A DNA stretch of 64,000 nt from Lineus longissimus (lineage: Eukaryota > Nemertea > Pilidiophora > Heteronemertea > Lineidae). The notes under the pieces were generated by a model. It saw only the letters and a program-made list of their open reading frames with translations. It ran no database searches and was not told the origin of the DNA. Shown here piece after piece: positions 9,552 through 19,982 of the stretch. The stretch spans positions 3,069,501-3,133,500 of the forward strand of contig NC_088325.1 in assembly GCF_910592395.1 (NCBI RefSeq), in the 5' to 3' direction. The translations under genes and the position numbers were made by a program. Every line of letters begins with the position of its first letter. Position 1 is the stretch's first letter.

Positions 9552-9746
9552 TCAGATCATAAAACAGACGGGCAGCTCCCATTCTGACCAGAGTTGCTGA
9601 TGCCAGATTTTAAATGCACCCAGCGAAGATTTTTCAACAAAGCACCACAAAATCTCTATAAATGACAAGAAAGCACCTGACCACGAACGATTAATGACTT
9701 CCTTCGTATCTCCTAGCATTAACCAAGAGATTGACATCTGACACAT
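9552..9746 (-). other. Small conserved open frame in the spacer
   Basis: A 64-residue frame beginning MCQMSISWLM, with the stretch VINRSWSGAFLSF. Related open frames occur in the same place at 42695-42946, 54250-54438, 59272-59457 and 62574-62771. No family is recognised. Conservation may simply reflect unit duplication, so I do not call it a gene. Confidence 0.25.
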
Positions 9747-9977
9747 ATCATTTGATTCAGTCAGGTAGATTTAGGCAAAAAGCAAGCTCGCATTCAAAGA
9801 TCGATAAATACCACTTTGTTTACATTTGATTCGGGCGAAACCACGGTCATTTGAATAATTACTCTAAATAAGCAAATAGGCTGAATAAGTAATGAATGCA
9901 TTCCAAATCTTCCCTAAATCCGAATGCAAGCATTTGAATTACGAGATATGACTTCATAGAACATTTTCCATTGGGTG

Positions 9978-10104
9978 TATATAAATAATGACCCGATCGA
10001 CTGTACGTGACTGTATGTGACTCTGCAGACAACTTGGCCAGACCTAAAGAATAATCTAGTCCAAGAAACCTCGACCCTGTCCGCCGAAAAGCAGAGGGTC
10101 GAGG
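9978..10104 (+). promoter_or_regulatory. Plus-strand TATA box followed by a hairpin
   Basis: TATATAAATA at 9978-9987 is followed about 80 bases later by a hairpin with 10-bp perfect arms, CCTCGACCCT (10069-10078) and AGGGTCGAGG (10095-10104). The same arrangement recurs near 13843-13960, 22193-22320, 43187-43310, 54708-54835 and 63035-63160. Recurrence suggests a plus-strand transcription start opposite to the gene, but no transcript is visible from sequence. Confidence 0.4.
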
Positions 10105-10626
10105 AAGCCTCATTGATTTACCCGAGACGAACCATACATTTTCAGTGCTTACAGTGGATGCACTGCCATACGAAACGCTCTGGTATTGCAGATTATTCAC
10201 CTGGATCGAGGTTACCCATCCCAAAGAAAAACACGTGGCCGGACACCGGAATCTTACGCCCCCAAATCGAGTTCATGACGAGTTCATTGCCGTCAAGTAC
10301 TCGTCTCTGTAATAAGTGAAAGGAGGAGACTGGTGAAAGAGTCTAAGAATAATCTAGAACAGAAGAAAACTGAAATCACAAAGTTTGATGAATATTTATA
10401 GACATTCCATTCCTCGTGGCGGGGTTGGCATCTTTAGATTTCCGTTGCGACTATCAAGACCAACTCATACCAGTTCGCCCACACCAGTCTCCCTGGAGTC
10501 ATGAATTTACAGCTTGTGAATTTTCAGTTCTAGTTGATGTTGTTGTTTTCTCAAGCAATTGATATAGCCTATAGGTCTTCGATGATTCTGTGTGATCTGC
10601 TTCCTCGGAAATCCTACTCGAATGGT

Positions 10627-10632
10627 TTTATT
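10627..10632 (-). terminator. Poly(A) signal of gene copy 2
   Basis: TTTATT on the plus strand is AATAAA on the gene strand, about 37 bases after the stop codon of copy 2. The same signal is at 18531-18536 behind copy 4. Copy 6 has the variant AGTAAA. In copies 5 and 7 this 3' block is deleted. Confidence 0.6.
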
Positions 10633-10668
10633 AATTTCTGAGATGGCCAAACCTCTCGAAGCGTTTTG

Positions 10669-12089
10669 CTAACCCACTGCCGTAAACCGCCTAGCGTATT
10701 TTATTGTCTCCTTGCTCTGTCCTTTACCCACATCTTCAATTGTCCGTACGGGTGATAATAGAAAGCTATTAGGTAGCATTACTAGTCTGCGTTCTTTTCG
10801 ATAGTTACGTTGTTTCCACGGTATCCCAATATGCCAATTACTGACCGAAACATTGGTCACCTTATTAATCTTTGTAACAATTTTCAAAGGAGCCAGAGGA
10901 GAGCATATGTCTCTGATAAATGTTACACTGGAAAGTAAGTTTTTGTTTCTATTTGAAAATAAAAGCGTTGATTCCTTTCGATAGTCCGAAAAGTGAAAAG
11001 TTTGTATATACGGGACCGACAACACTTCCAACCGCATTCTCGGTTGAGGAAAGACACGATATAGTGCAAGGAATCCTTTCTTTATCCTTTTATAGAATAA
11101 GATATGACCTTGTCGACATACGCAATAATGTCCTTTGGCAATGCATTCTAAACTTTGCCAATTATTCAGTTCAAAAATCGCATTCTGCCCGCGTATCCAA
11201 GTTATATTAAAAATGGAGAGAAAAGGACGACGATAGCTTCCTATGACAGTGCCAGCTATTACAAAGATGTTTTTCAAGACAATGGGCACGCCAATATTAC
11301 AATGTTTAGTTGAACATGGGTGATGACGAGGTAGGCTTATTGTGTGAAAATGACGAGTTGATATCTCAAACAACTTAAGTACAACCGGTTTGTATCCACT
11401 TTTCCGCCGCACGTAGTAGCGCAGCCATAATTTCCCGTAGCGAATATCACTGAACATTTTACTAAAACGAGAGGAAACAGACGCATTATGAACGAGTGCG
11501 TAAACATTCCTTTGTTCAGGTCGGTAGACAAGTATATTTCTTAAGGCATGAACATGTCCTCTATCATGTCGATGAACAAATAGTATCGAATTAGAATTGT
11601 CGTCAAACATAAACAGCCTGGCTTCATATTTATTCAAAATGACTGATACGGGGGGTTTGAAAACGACTGGTTCAGAAACTCTGTACGTTTGGGTTCTTTT
11701 TTCCTGAAAGAGCAGTTATTAAAGTGTAAGTAGATGAGAGCTGCATTGCTTTCATTCTTGTTACCACAGTACAGTGAGCCTTTAACCAGGGACCCAGAAA
11801 CTTCTGTATGGAATGCCTGATGGTATGATTTACTGCCACAATTTGTATCATATTTGACTTTGAGACAGATTTTTGCTATACCACGATCGAGTCTTGGCAT
11901 GTGATAAAACCTTACCTCTAGTTGATACATAAGCCATCCTCTAGTAATCTTCACATCCTCCCTCTCCAAACATGTTGCCTTCTCACTATGCATTCGGCAA
12001 ACATGGCCGTCATTATGCCCTGGGGTGTTAATAGTTTTGCAACTTAGCACCAAAAAGCAAACAAATGCGCAATGACACCTCGACCGCAT
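10669..12089 (-). CDS. Tandem secreted-protein family, copy 2 (two exons, intact)
   Basis: Exon 1 is 11916-12089 (58 codons) and exon 2 is 10669-11703, joined across a 212-bp intron with donor GTAAGG and acceptor TTTCAG in phase 0. The 402-residue product starts with a signal peptide (MRSRCHCAFVCFLVLSC). It then has a short cysteine-containing segment (CRMHSEKATC) and a long beta-strand-rich region with RLFMFDDNSN, NILVYRPEQRNVYALVHN and SVTFIRDICSPLAPLK, and a basic C-terminus ending FTAVG. No transmembrane helix follows the leader, so secretion is inferred. I do not recognise the family. Repeating aromatic strands hint at a beta-propeller, with low confidence. Splicing is supported because the same sites and exon lengths recur in other copies. 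Confidence 0.65.
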
Positions 12090-12240
12090 CTTTTTGTCAG
12101 CAAAACTTGGCTGAATTATTTCTCGATCATGTGTAACCTTTTTGTAAAACCTGCTTTGGGTTGGGACCATTGTTAGTTATTACCGAAAATGTACGAGACC
12201 ACTATATCAAAGACAAGGCATGATCATGACCACTAGGCAG

Positions 12241-12306
12241 TATTAATAAACGTTACATTAATTCATCCAACATCTTGACCTAATTCAATCAAAGATCTGA
12301 TTGGCT
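12241..12306 (-). promoter_or_regulatory. Candidate promoter of gene copy 2
   Basis: On the gene strand there is AGCCAAT (12300-12306), a CCAAT box, and 50 bases downstream a TATA-like TTTATTAATA (12241-12250). The chosen start codon at 12089 lies about 150 bases further on. The same pair is found upstream of the other copies, for example near 20137-20200 and 61092-61157. Confidence 0.45.
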
Positions 12307-12660
12307 TTTTTCAAACAACAACATTTCAACATGAGAGAGCATCAGAACTATTTCTGTGAAGCCGAAATAGTGCCGATATTTTACAAATACATGTAATTCA
12401 ATTTTATAACAAACATTATTGCCGGCTGTTACTGTAGAAGAATTATAATAAAACACACCGTGGCAACACCTTGGATACTTTTATTGAATTTCCCATTTGC
12501 AAGCAACAAGTTGGCGATGATCGTTCTGCTGGACAATTGATCCGGGTATTTCCGAGTATGATTAGGACAAGCGAACATCGCCGAAAAGAAGAGGACTAAA
12601 CTGAATAAGAGACTGTCGTACGAACGCACAAACTATATCCAAACATTCTCGCGCGCTGCA

Positions 12661-12942
12661 GTGACGGCAAACTCTCCACAAGTTGAACCTTTGCCCGAGA
12701 TGCCACTTCAAAGATTATATTTCATTCCTTTATACTTCATTTTTGCAATTTATAGTCGATCCTTTTATCACTTGAATAACCCTGAAACAGCGTGGTATTC
12801 AAATTACTATACCGGCTACTGGTCGCTGGATATTGACAATAGACCCGACGAAAATCTTTGTTGGTTGGTGAAATTAAGGGGCGAATGGTTTGAAAGCCGC
12901 TGCCGTACAGTTTTTTTTGAAAATATTGCTAACAAATCTTAA
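12661..12942 (+). other. Conserved plus-strand open frame in the long-type spacer
   Basis: A 93-residue frame with the segments FYHLNNPETAWYS, NYYTGYW, DIDNRPDENL and WLVKLRGEWF. It also occurs, partly broken, at 1093-1570 and 45959-46177. The amino-acid composition looks protein-like, but no splice sites or family can be assigned. Confidence 0.3.
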
Positions 12943-13184
12943 AATTTCCTGCGTCATTATATCATGTGAAGAACGAAATCAATATGCAGAGGTTTAGAGT
13001 TTTTCTAACAATTTTTTCCCATTTTTGGCCCACCCGGTATCATAACGAACATGTTGTAGTTTCTTCTCAAAACTCGTGAGTGCCAGGAAGGCAGTGGGAA
13101 TCAAATTCTCCATTCAAAAGTCAGTAAGAAATAGCATTCGCATGGTATTGGGAGCCTACTTGCCGTCGACGTAACCGTTCACAT

Positions 13185-13280
13185 ACCGATCCCGATGGCC
13201 CAGTGGCTCAGGCGTCCGCCTCAGAAATGGAAGGTCGAGCAGTCGTGAGAGTCGAAGGTACACCGTGCTTTATGAAATGA
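13185..13280 (+). repeat. tRNA-like (SINE-like) motif
   Basis: TGGCCCAGTGG near 13197, then GGTCGAGCAG and GTGCTTTATGAAAT. It has GGCTCAGGCGTCC after the A-box-like sequence, as does the copy at 46350. Confidence 0.4.
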
Positions 13281-14577
13281 GGCACTTTACTATTAAAACA
13301 ATCGCCCTGGTTCAGGCAATGAGGCTACGCATCGCTTTATTGATCAACAGAAACATAATGTGTTTTTCAGGATGTTTGTCCGATATCTCACATGAATCAA
13401 TCGAGTGTGGATTGAAACTAAAAGCTGTATTGTTGGGAGACAATGCCTACTAGAAAATTCTTCTTTTACTCTCTTGTAGTGAGGGAAACAAGAAATACAT
13501 ACGTGTAGTCCAAGTTTAATGTTATCATTGCGACGAGTTGTAAATGCTTATACATTTACAAACTTTCAAAAAAATGACTTCTTAAAAAAAGCTTACGCAT
13601 TTTAAAATAATAATTTGCCATATGATATAAAACCTTCATAAATCGTCAGAAAGGTTTTATAGACAAGAAATATGAGTACTCAAATGAGCAACGTTTCCAT
13701 GGAAACCGATCGGCTCCACATTTTCGACCAATTATGATTCGTAAAATGCATATGGCCGTACCAATTTCATGTCAACACATTCACTCTAAAGGTTGTAAAA
13801 TGATGACTTTATCCAATGGCCACTTTTTCCATTGGGTTTATATAAATAATGACCCGATTGACTGTATGAGACTGCCTGTTACTCTGCAGACAACTAGGCT
13901 GGACCAAAAGAATAATCTAGTCCAGGTAACCTCGACCCTATCCGCCGCAAAGCAGATGGTCGAGGAAGCCTCGTTGATTTACCCGAGGTGAACCATACAT
14001 TTTCAGTGCATACAGTGGATGCACTGTTATATCAAGCGCTCTGGTATTGTAGATTATTCACTTGGATGGAGGTGACCCATCCTACAGAAAAACACGTGGC
14101 CGGTCACTGGAATCTTACGCCCGCAAATCGAGGTCATGACGAGTTCATTGCCGTCAAGTACTCGTCTCTGTAATGAGTGAATGGAGGAGACTGGTGAACG
14201 AGTCTAAGAATAATCTAGAACAGAAGAAAACTGAAATCACAAAGTTTGATGAATATTTATAGACTTTCCATTATGACCAACAGCCCCAATTCCTCAATCT
14301 ATCATGTGCCACCTCCAATTCCCCGTGGCGCATTTGCCATCTTTAGATTTCAGTTGCCATTATCAAGACCAACTCATACCAGTTCGCTCACACCAGTCTC
14401 CCTGGAGTCATGCATTTACAGCTTGTGAATTCTCAGTTCTAGTTGATGTTGTTGTTTGCCCTCGCAATTGATATAGCCTATAGGTCTTCGATGATTTTGT
14501 GTGATCTGCTTCCTCGGAAATCCTACTCGAATGGTTTTATTAATTTCTGTGATGGCCAAACCTCTCGAAGCGTTTTG

Positions 14578-15402
14578 CTAACCAACTGGGGTAAACCGGC
14601 ACGCAAATGATACAATGTTTAGTTGAACATAGGTGATGACGAGGTAGGATAATTGTGTGAAAATGACGAGTTGATATCTCAAACAACTTAAGTACAACCG
14701 GTTTGTATCCACTTTCCCGGCGCACGAAGTAGAGCAGCGATAATTTCCCGTTGACAACATGACTGAACATTTTACTAAAACGAGAGGAAACAGACACATT
14801 ATGAACGAGTGCATAAACATTCCTTTGTTCAGGTTGGTAGACAAGTATATTTCTTAAGGCATGAACATGTCCTCTATCATCTCGATGAACAAATAGTATC
14901 GAATTAGAATTGTCGTCAAACATAAACAGCCTGGCTTCATATTTACTCAAAATGACTGATACGGGGGTTTGAAAACGACTGGTTCAGAAACTCTGTACGT
15001 TTTGGTTCTTTTTTCCTGAAAGAGCAGTTGTTAAAGTGTAAGTAGATGAGAGCTGCACTGCTTTTCATTCTTGTTACCACAGTACAGTGAGCCTTTAACC
15101 AGGGACTAAGAAACTTCTGGATGGAATGCCTTATGGTATGATTTACTGCAACAATTAGTATCATATTTGACTTTGAGACGGATTTTAGCTTTACCACGAT
15201 CGAGTTTTGGCATGTGATAAAACCTTACCTCTAGTTGATACATAAGCCATCCTCTAGTAATCGTTACATCCTCCCTCTCCAAACATGTTGCCTTCTCACT
15301 GTGCAGTCGGCAAACATGGCCGCCAGTATGCTCTCGGGTATTAATAATTTTGCAACTTAGCACCAAAACGCAAACAAATGCGCAATGACACCTCGACCGC
15401 AT
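14578..15402 (-). pseudogene. Tandem secreted-protein family, copy 3 (deleted and frameshifted)
   Basis: Exon 1 (15229-15402) is intact: it encodes the signal peptide MRSRCHCAFVCVLVLSC and ends at a good GTAAGG donor. Exon 2 begins at 15015 but has lost one G in the G-run near 14972, which shifts the frame before the RLFMFDDNSN segment. Roughly 620 bases of exon 2 are missing, with the HHLCSTKHC region joined close to the original stop. The product would be truncated. Confidence 0.75.
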
Positions 15403-15555
15403 GTTTTTATCAGGAAAACTTGGCTGAATTATTTCTCGATCATGTGTAACCTTTTGTAAAACCTGCTTTGGGTTGGGACCATTGTCAGTTATTGTGGAAA
15501 ATGTACGATACCACTATATCAAAGTCAAGGCATGATCATGACCACTAGGCAGTAT

Positions 15556-16075
15556 TAATAACAATGCCATACTCTATGGTCTACCAGATAAGACCCTGGC
15601 TCCTTTGCAACGTGTGTTAAATCCCGCTGCTAGGCTTGTTTGTCGCCGCAGGAAATTTGACAGCATCACCCCACTGCTCCGCGAGCTCCATTGGCTTCCT
15701 GTCAAGGCAAGAGTCGTTTACAAAATTCTGACTCTTGTACACAAGACAGTAGTGAGCAGTGGGGGTCCGATGTACCTGTCAGATTTGCTGGTGGCGACAA
15801 GCGGTTGTACGAGCTCCACCACGTTCAAGGCGCTTAAAATCAAAAGAAGTAAGTCCAGGTATGGTGACCGCAGCTTCTCATGCTGTGGCCCATACCTGTG
15901 GAACAAACTTCCTGTTTCCGTCAGGGCTCTACCAGAAACATCATTTAAGAGGCAACTCAAAACCACCTTGTTTGAGGACTATTTAGGGGGGGGGGGTGGC
16001 GCCTTGAGCGTGGTGGACCACGGAAAGGCGCCCAATATAAGTTTTTCAATTCATTCATTCAATTCATTCATAATC
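15556..16075 (+). mobile_element. CR1/L2-type LINE, short 3' fragment
   Basis: The plus strand encodes the C-terminal end of a LINE ORF2, with motifs NPAARLVCRRRKF, LLRELHWLPV and YLWNKLPVSVR (15605-15990). A short 3' untranslated region follows and ends in TTCATTCAATTCATTCAT, the short tandem tail common in this clade. It interrupts the promoter region of gene copy 3: unit sequence stops at ATTAATAA and resumes at AATCAACG. It is severely 5'-truncated and unrelated at this level to the longer LINE pair. Confidence 0.8.
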
Positions 16076-16486
16076 AACGTTGCGTTAATTCATCCAACAT
16101 CTTGACCTAATTCAATCAAAGATCTGATTGGCTTATTCAAACAACAACATTTCAACATGAGAAAGCATCAGAACTATTTCTGTGCAGCCGAAATAGTGCC
16201 GATATTTTGCAAATACATGTAATTCAATTTGATAACAAGCATTTTTGCCGGCTATTACTGTAGAAGAATTATAATAAAACACACCGTGGCAACACCTCGG
16301 ATACTTTTATTGAATTTGAATCTTACGCCCCCAAATCGAGTTTATAACGAGTTTATTGCCGTCAAGTACTCGTCTCTGTTTTGAGTGAATGGAGGAGACT
16401 GGTGAAAGAGTGTAAGAATAATCTAGAACAGAAGAAAACTGAAATCACAAAGTTTGATGAATATTTATAGACTTTCCATTGTGACT
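16076..16486. repeat. Tandem-unit spacer remnant
   Basis: The first 240 bases match the 5' flank of other gene copies. At about 16317 the sequence jumps directly to the block normally found just downstream of the next gene (starting GAATCTTACGCCC). More than 1.5 kb of spacer has therefore been lost by deletion or recombination. Confidence 0.7.
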
Positions 16487-17845
16487 ATAACCGAGCTCTG
16501 CTCTGTATCTTATTTAATAATAATCATTATAATTACAATGATAATGATAATAATAGGTCAAGTCCATTACTTCGTGTGCAAAATGACATTAGACGTATGT
16601 TGGACAATGGCAGTGTCGGGATTCTTGTCCTCTTAGATCTATCGGCGGCTTTCGACACGGTGGACCATGAGGTGCTACTAAAGAGAATGAGAGATGTTCT
16701 TGGGATCGACGAAAGTGCGCTCGCATGGTTCCGTTGATATCTAACTGGAAGAATCCAGTTTGTGAATGTTCAGGACAAACGGTCCATCCTCATTCCCTCA
16801 AATACGGTGTACCTCAAGGATCCGTGCTAGGTCTGTTGTTGTTCTTGATTTACATCGTACCACTGGGGCATCTTATAAATGCTCATGACATGGATCGGCA
16901 TGGTTATGCTGATGATAACCAATTGTAAACCGCCATTCAGCTGTTTCGGAATGCAGCTGCTGTTCTGGACAAATGCGCAAAGCTTGAGGTATGTTTGCTA
17001 GCCATTCAGGATTGGTTAACCGCTAACTTCCTCAAGGGTAATCAATCGGAAACTGAGATTGCTCTGTTCGGAACACCACAGCGCCTTCGCGCCCTTGGAC
17101 TCGAGTCTCTCTCCATAGCTGGGATCAATGTTCATGTTGCGGATGGTCCCGTTCGGAACCTCGGGGTCCTGTTTGACTCATCACTGTCGATGGCTTCCCA
17201 TGTTAGAGCTGTTGTCAGTTCTGCCAACTACCACCTCAGAAATGTGGCACTTGCTCGCCACCTCCTCACAAATAAAGCAACCAGGACACTGACTCAGGCC
17301 ATGGTGGTATCACGACTGGACTATTGCAATAGTCTCCTACTAGGGGTATCCGAGGAACTTGCCGACAAACTTCAAGTGGTCCAGAACAATGCAGCTCGTT
17401 TGATAACCCGTACATCACGTAGGAATCACATCAGCCCGGTTCTAGAAGATCTTCACTGGCTCCCCGTCCGTGCCCGTATCGAGTTCAAGGTGCTAACTCT
17501 AGTCTACAAGGCGGTAAATGGTATTGCCCCTGATTACCTGCAGGATCTTTTGCAGTTATACACCCCATCGAGGTCACTCCGATCATCTGACAAGAACCTC
17601 CTATCTGTGCCGCGTTCAAAGACTACATCATTTGGTAGGCGTGCCTTCAGTTTTCTGGCTCCCCAACTGTGGAACTCTCTAAGCTGTAATCTACGGGACA
17701 CTCAGTCACTCCTTGCTTTTAGGAACACTTTAAAGACGGTCCAATTTCAGAAGTACTTTGCTCGCTAGGGGGCGCACTCGAACAGTTTAATTGCTGGATT
17801 TGAGCGCCTTACAAGTTTTTTATTGTATTGTAATGTATTGTAAGT
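16487..17845 (+). mobile_element. CR1/L2-type LINE fragment with broken reverse transcriptase
   Basis: It begins with unassigned sequence and an AT-rich microsatellite (16514-16556). It then encodes reverse transcriptase pieces LLDLSAAFDTVDH, a GYADDNQL active-site motif followed at once by a stop, and an open C-terminal stretch at 16995-17768 with VVSRLDYCNSLL, QNNAARLITR, LEDLHWLPVRAR and PQLWNSL. The tail is made of ATTGTA-type repeats. In-frame stops and shifts in the catalytic region make it inactive. It is a different family from both the 15556 fragment and the longer LINE pair. Confidence 0.8.
16995..17768 (+). pseudogene. C-terminal part of LINE reverse transcriptase
   Basis: A 257-residue open stretch covering the thumb and the C-terminal domain of a CR1/L2-type protein. 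It lacks the endonuclease and most of the polymerase, which lie upstream in broken frames or are missing. It is a remnant only. Confidence 0.75.
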
Positions 17846-18254
17846 CCAGTCAAGTCAAGTCAGGCGAATTCATCAACATGCCAAAAGTCCAAGTATAGCG
17901 TGGACATTCGTATATTCACAAGGCCATATAAGTATGTAGGAACATAGGCCTAACCATATGATATTGTGTCATTTGTTATTAGTAGGGATTGACCACATGT
18001 TGTGACCGTCGCTAGATGATTTAATATTGCCAACGTGTACTAAAAAGGGAGTTCCGGAATAGCTCTCTAAGTGGAAGGTACGGATGCCCGACTCGACACT
18101 GGATGGTCCAACTCATTATCAATCCAACTCAGTTCAGTGTGATCAATAAACTAGAGGCCATACACAACTCCTGCTGCATTGTTTGTTCGTCCCAGATTTT
18201 CCATCGGTCTGGGAAAGGACAAGAACTCATCTCAGTTTGAAGTCAGCCCACTTC
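17846..18254. other. Non-unit sequence, nothing recognised
   Basis: About 400 bases between the LINE tail and the point where unit sequence resumes at ATGACCAACCGCCCC. A short AAGTC repeat occurs at the left edge. The unit is interrupted cleanly between TTTCCATT and ATGACCAAC, so this stretch came in with the LINE or as a separate insertion. Confidence 0.5.
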
Positions 18255-18563
18255 AACATGACCAACCGCCCCAATTCCTCAATCTATCATGTGCCACCTC
18301 CAATTCCCCGTGGCGCAGTTGGCATCTTTAGATTTCAGTTGCCACTATAAAGACCAACTCATACCAGTTCGCCCACACCAGTCTCCCTGGAGTCATGAAT
18401 TCACAGCTTGTGAATTCTCAGTTTTAGTTCATGTTGTTGTTTGCCCACGCAATTGATATAGCTTATAGGTCTTCGATGATTTTGTGTGATCTGCTGACTC
18501 GGAAATCCTACTCGAATGGTTTTATTAATTTCTTTGATGGCCAAACCTATCGAGGCATTTTGT
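18255..18563. repeat. Tandem-unit segment, 3' flank of gene copy 4
   Basis: It contains the poly(A) signal AATAAA (gene strand, 18531-18536) and matches the 3' flanks of copies 2, 3 and 6. Confidence 0.75.
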
Positions 18564-19982
18564 TTAACCAACTGGCGTAAACTGCCTAGCGTATCTTATT
18601 GTCTCCTTGCTCTGTCCTTTACCCATATCTTTAATTGTCCGGACTGGTGATAATAGAACGCTATTAGGTAGCATTACTATTCTGTGTTCATTTCGATATC
18701 TACTTTGTTTCCGAGGTATCCAATCATGCCAATTTCTGACCGAAACAGTGGTCACCTTATTAATCTTCGTTACAGTTTTCAAAGGAGCCAGAGGGGAGCA
18801 TATGTCTCTGATAAATGTCACACTGGAAAATAAGTTTTTGTTTTTATGTAAAAGTAAAAGCGTTGATGCCTTTCGATAGTTCGATATGTGTGAAATATAT
18901 ATATCCGGGACCGACAACACTTCCATCCACATTGTCGGTTTAGGAAAGACACGATAGAGTGCAAGGACTTCTTTCTTTATCCTTTTATAGAATAAGATAT
19001 GACCTTGTCGATTTACGAAATAACGTCCTTGGGAATAGCGTTTTAAACTTTGCCAATTATTCAGTTCAAAAGGGGCCTTTTGCCCGCCTATCCAAGTTAT
19101 ATTAAATAATGAGAGAAAAAGACGATGATTTCCCTTGACAGCGCCAGATATTAAAATGATGTTTTTCAAGCTGAGCGGCGTGGCAAGACTACAATGATTT
19201 GTTGAGCATTGGTGATGACGTGGTAGGATTATTGTGTCAAAATGACGAGTTGATATCTCAAAACACGTTAAAGACAACCGGTGAGTGTCAATTTCCCCGC
19301 CGTAAGTGGTGGAGCAGCCATAATTTTCCGTTGCGAATATATCTGAACATTGTACTAAAATGACAGGAAACAGACACATTATGAACCAGTGCGTAAACAT
19401 TCCTTTGTTCAGGTTGGTAGACAAGTATATTTCTTAAGGCATGAACATGTCCCATATCATGTCGATGAACAAATAGTATCGAATTAGAATTGTCGTCAAA
19501 CATAAACAGCCTGGCTTCATATTTACTCAAAACGACTGATACGGGGGGTTTGAAAACGACTGGTTCAGAAACTCTGTACGTTTGGGTTCTTTTTTCCTGA
19601 AACAGCATTTGTTAGAGTGTAAGTAAATGGGAGCTGCACTGCTTTTCATTCTTGTTACCACTGCACAGTGACTCTTTAACCTGGGACTCAGAAATTTCTG
19701 GACGGAATGCCTAATGGTATGAATTACTACCACAATTTGTATCAGGTTTGACTTTGAGACGGATTATTGCTATACATGATCGAGTCTTTGCATGTGATAA
19801 AACCTTACCTCTAGTTGATACATAAGCCATCCTCTAGTAATCGTTACATCCTCCCTCTCCAAACATGTTGTCTTCTCACTGTGCAGTCGGCAAAGATGGC
19901 CGCCAGTATGCTCTCGAGTATTGATAGTTTTGCAACTTAGCATCAAAAAGCAAACAAATGCGCAATGACACCTCGACCGCAT
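18564..19982 (-). pseudogene. Tandem secreted-protein family, copy 4 (frameshifted)
   Basis: Exon 1 (19809-19982) is intact with signal peptide MRSRCHCAFVCFLMLSC. The donor GTAAGG and the acceptor after TTTCAG (exon 2 from 19596) are preserved. Exon 2 reads correctly to the WLLHHLRRGN segment near 19290, then shifts frame through small indels near 19265-19310. The correct frame reopens at FEISTRHFDTII and runs to the normal FTPVG end. One net frameshift separates two otherwise good halves. Confidence 0.75.

Larger units (their letters stand above)
8379..10668. repeat. Tandem-unit spacer leading into gene copy 2
   Basis: It starts at the same nucleotide of the unit (GCTCACC, after CAATA in intact units) at which the other LINE copy abuts the unit on its 3' side. 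It runs through a tRNA-like motif (8385-8480), a C-rich tract near 8828, a plus-strand TATAAATA near 9411, a conserved small minus-strand frame (9552-9746), a second plus-strand TATA box (9978) and the 3' flank of gene copy 2. No further gene is supported. Confidence 0.75.
12090..14577. repeat. Tandem-unit spacer between copies 2 and 3
   Basis: A long-type spacer with the promoter pair, a conserved plus-strand frame (12661-12942) and a tRNA-like motif (13185-13280). It is internally deleted near 13820: about 1 kb present in other spacers is missing between CCAATGGCC and the TATA-hairpin block. It ends with the 3' flank of gene copy 3. Confidence 0.75.

Noticed and set aside
9859-10224. A 121-codon minus-strand frame, repeated at 43061-43426, as a protein gene
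   Set aside because: It covers the TATA-hairpin block and gene 3' flank, is open only in two very similar recent units and is broken in others.
10017-10319. A 100-codon plus-strand frame downstream of the TATA box
   Set aside because: Nearly identical only in the duplicate at 43219-43521 and broken in other units, so conservation reflects recent duplication.
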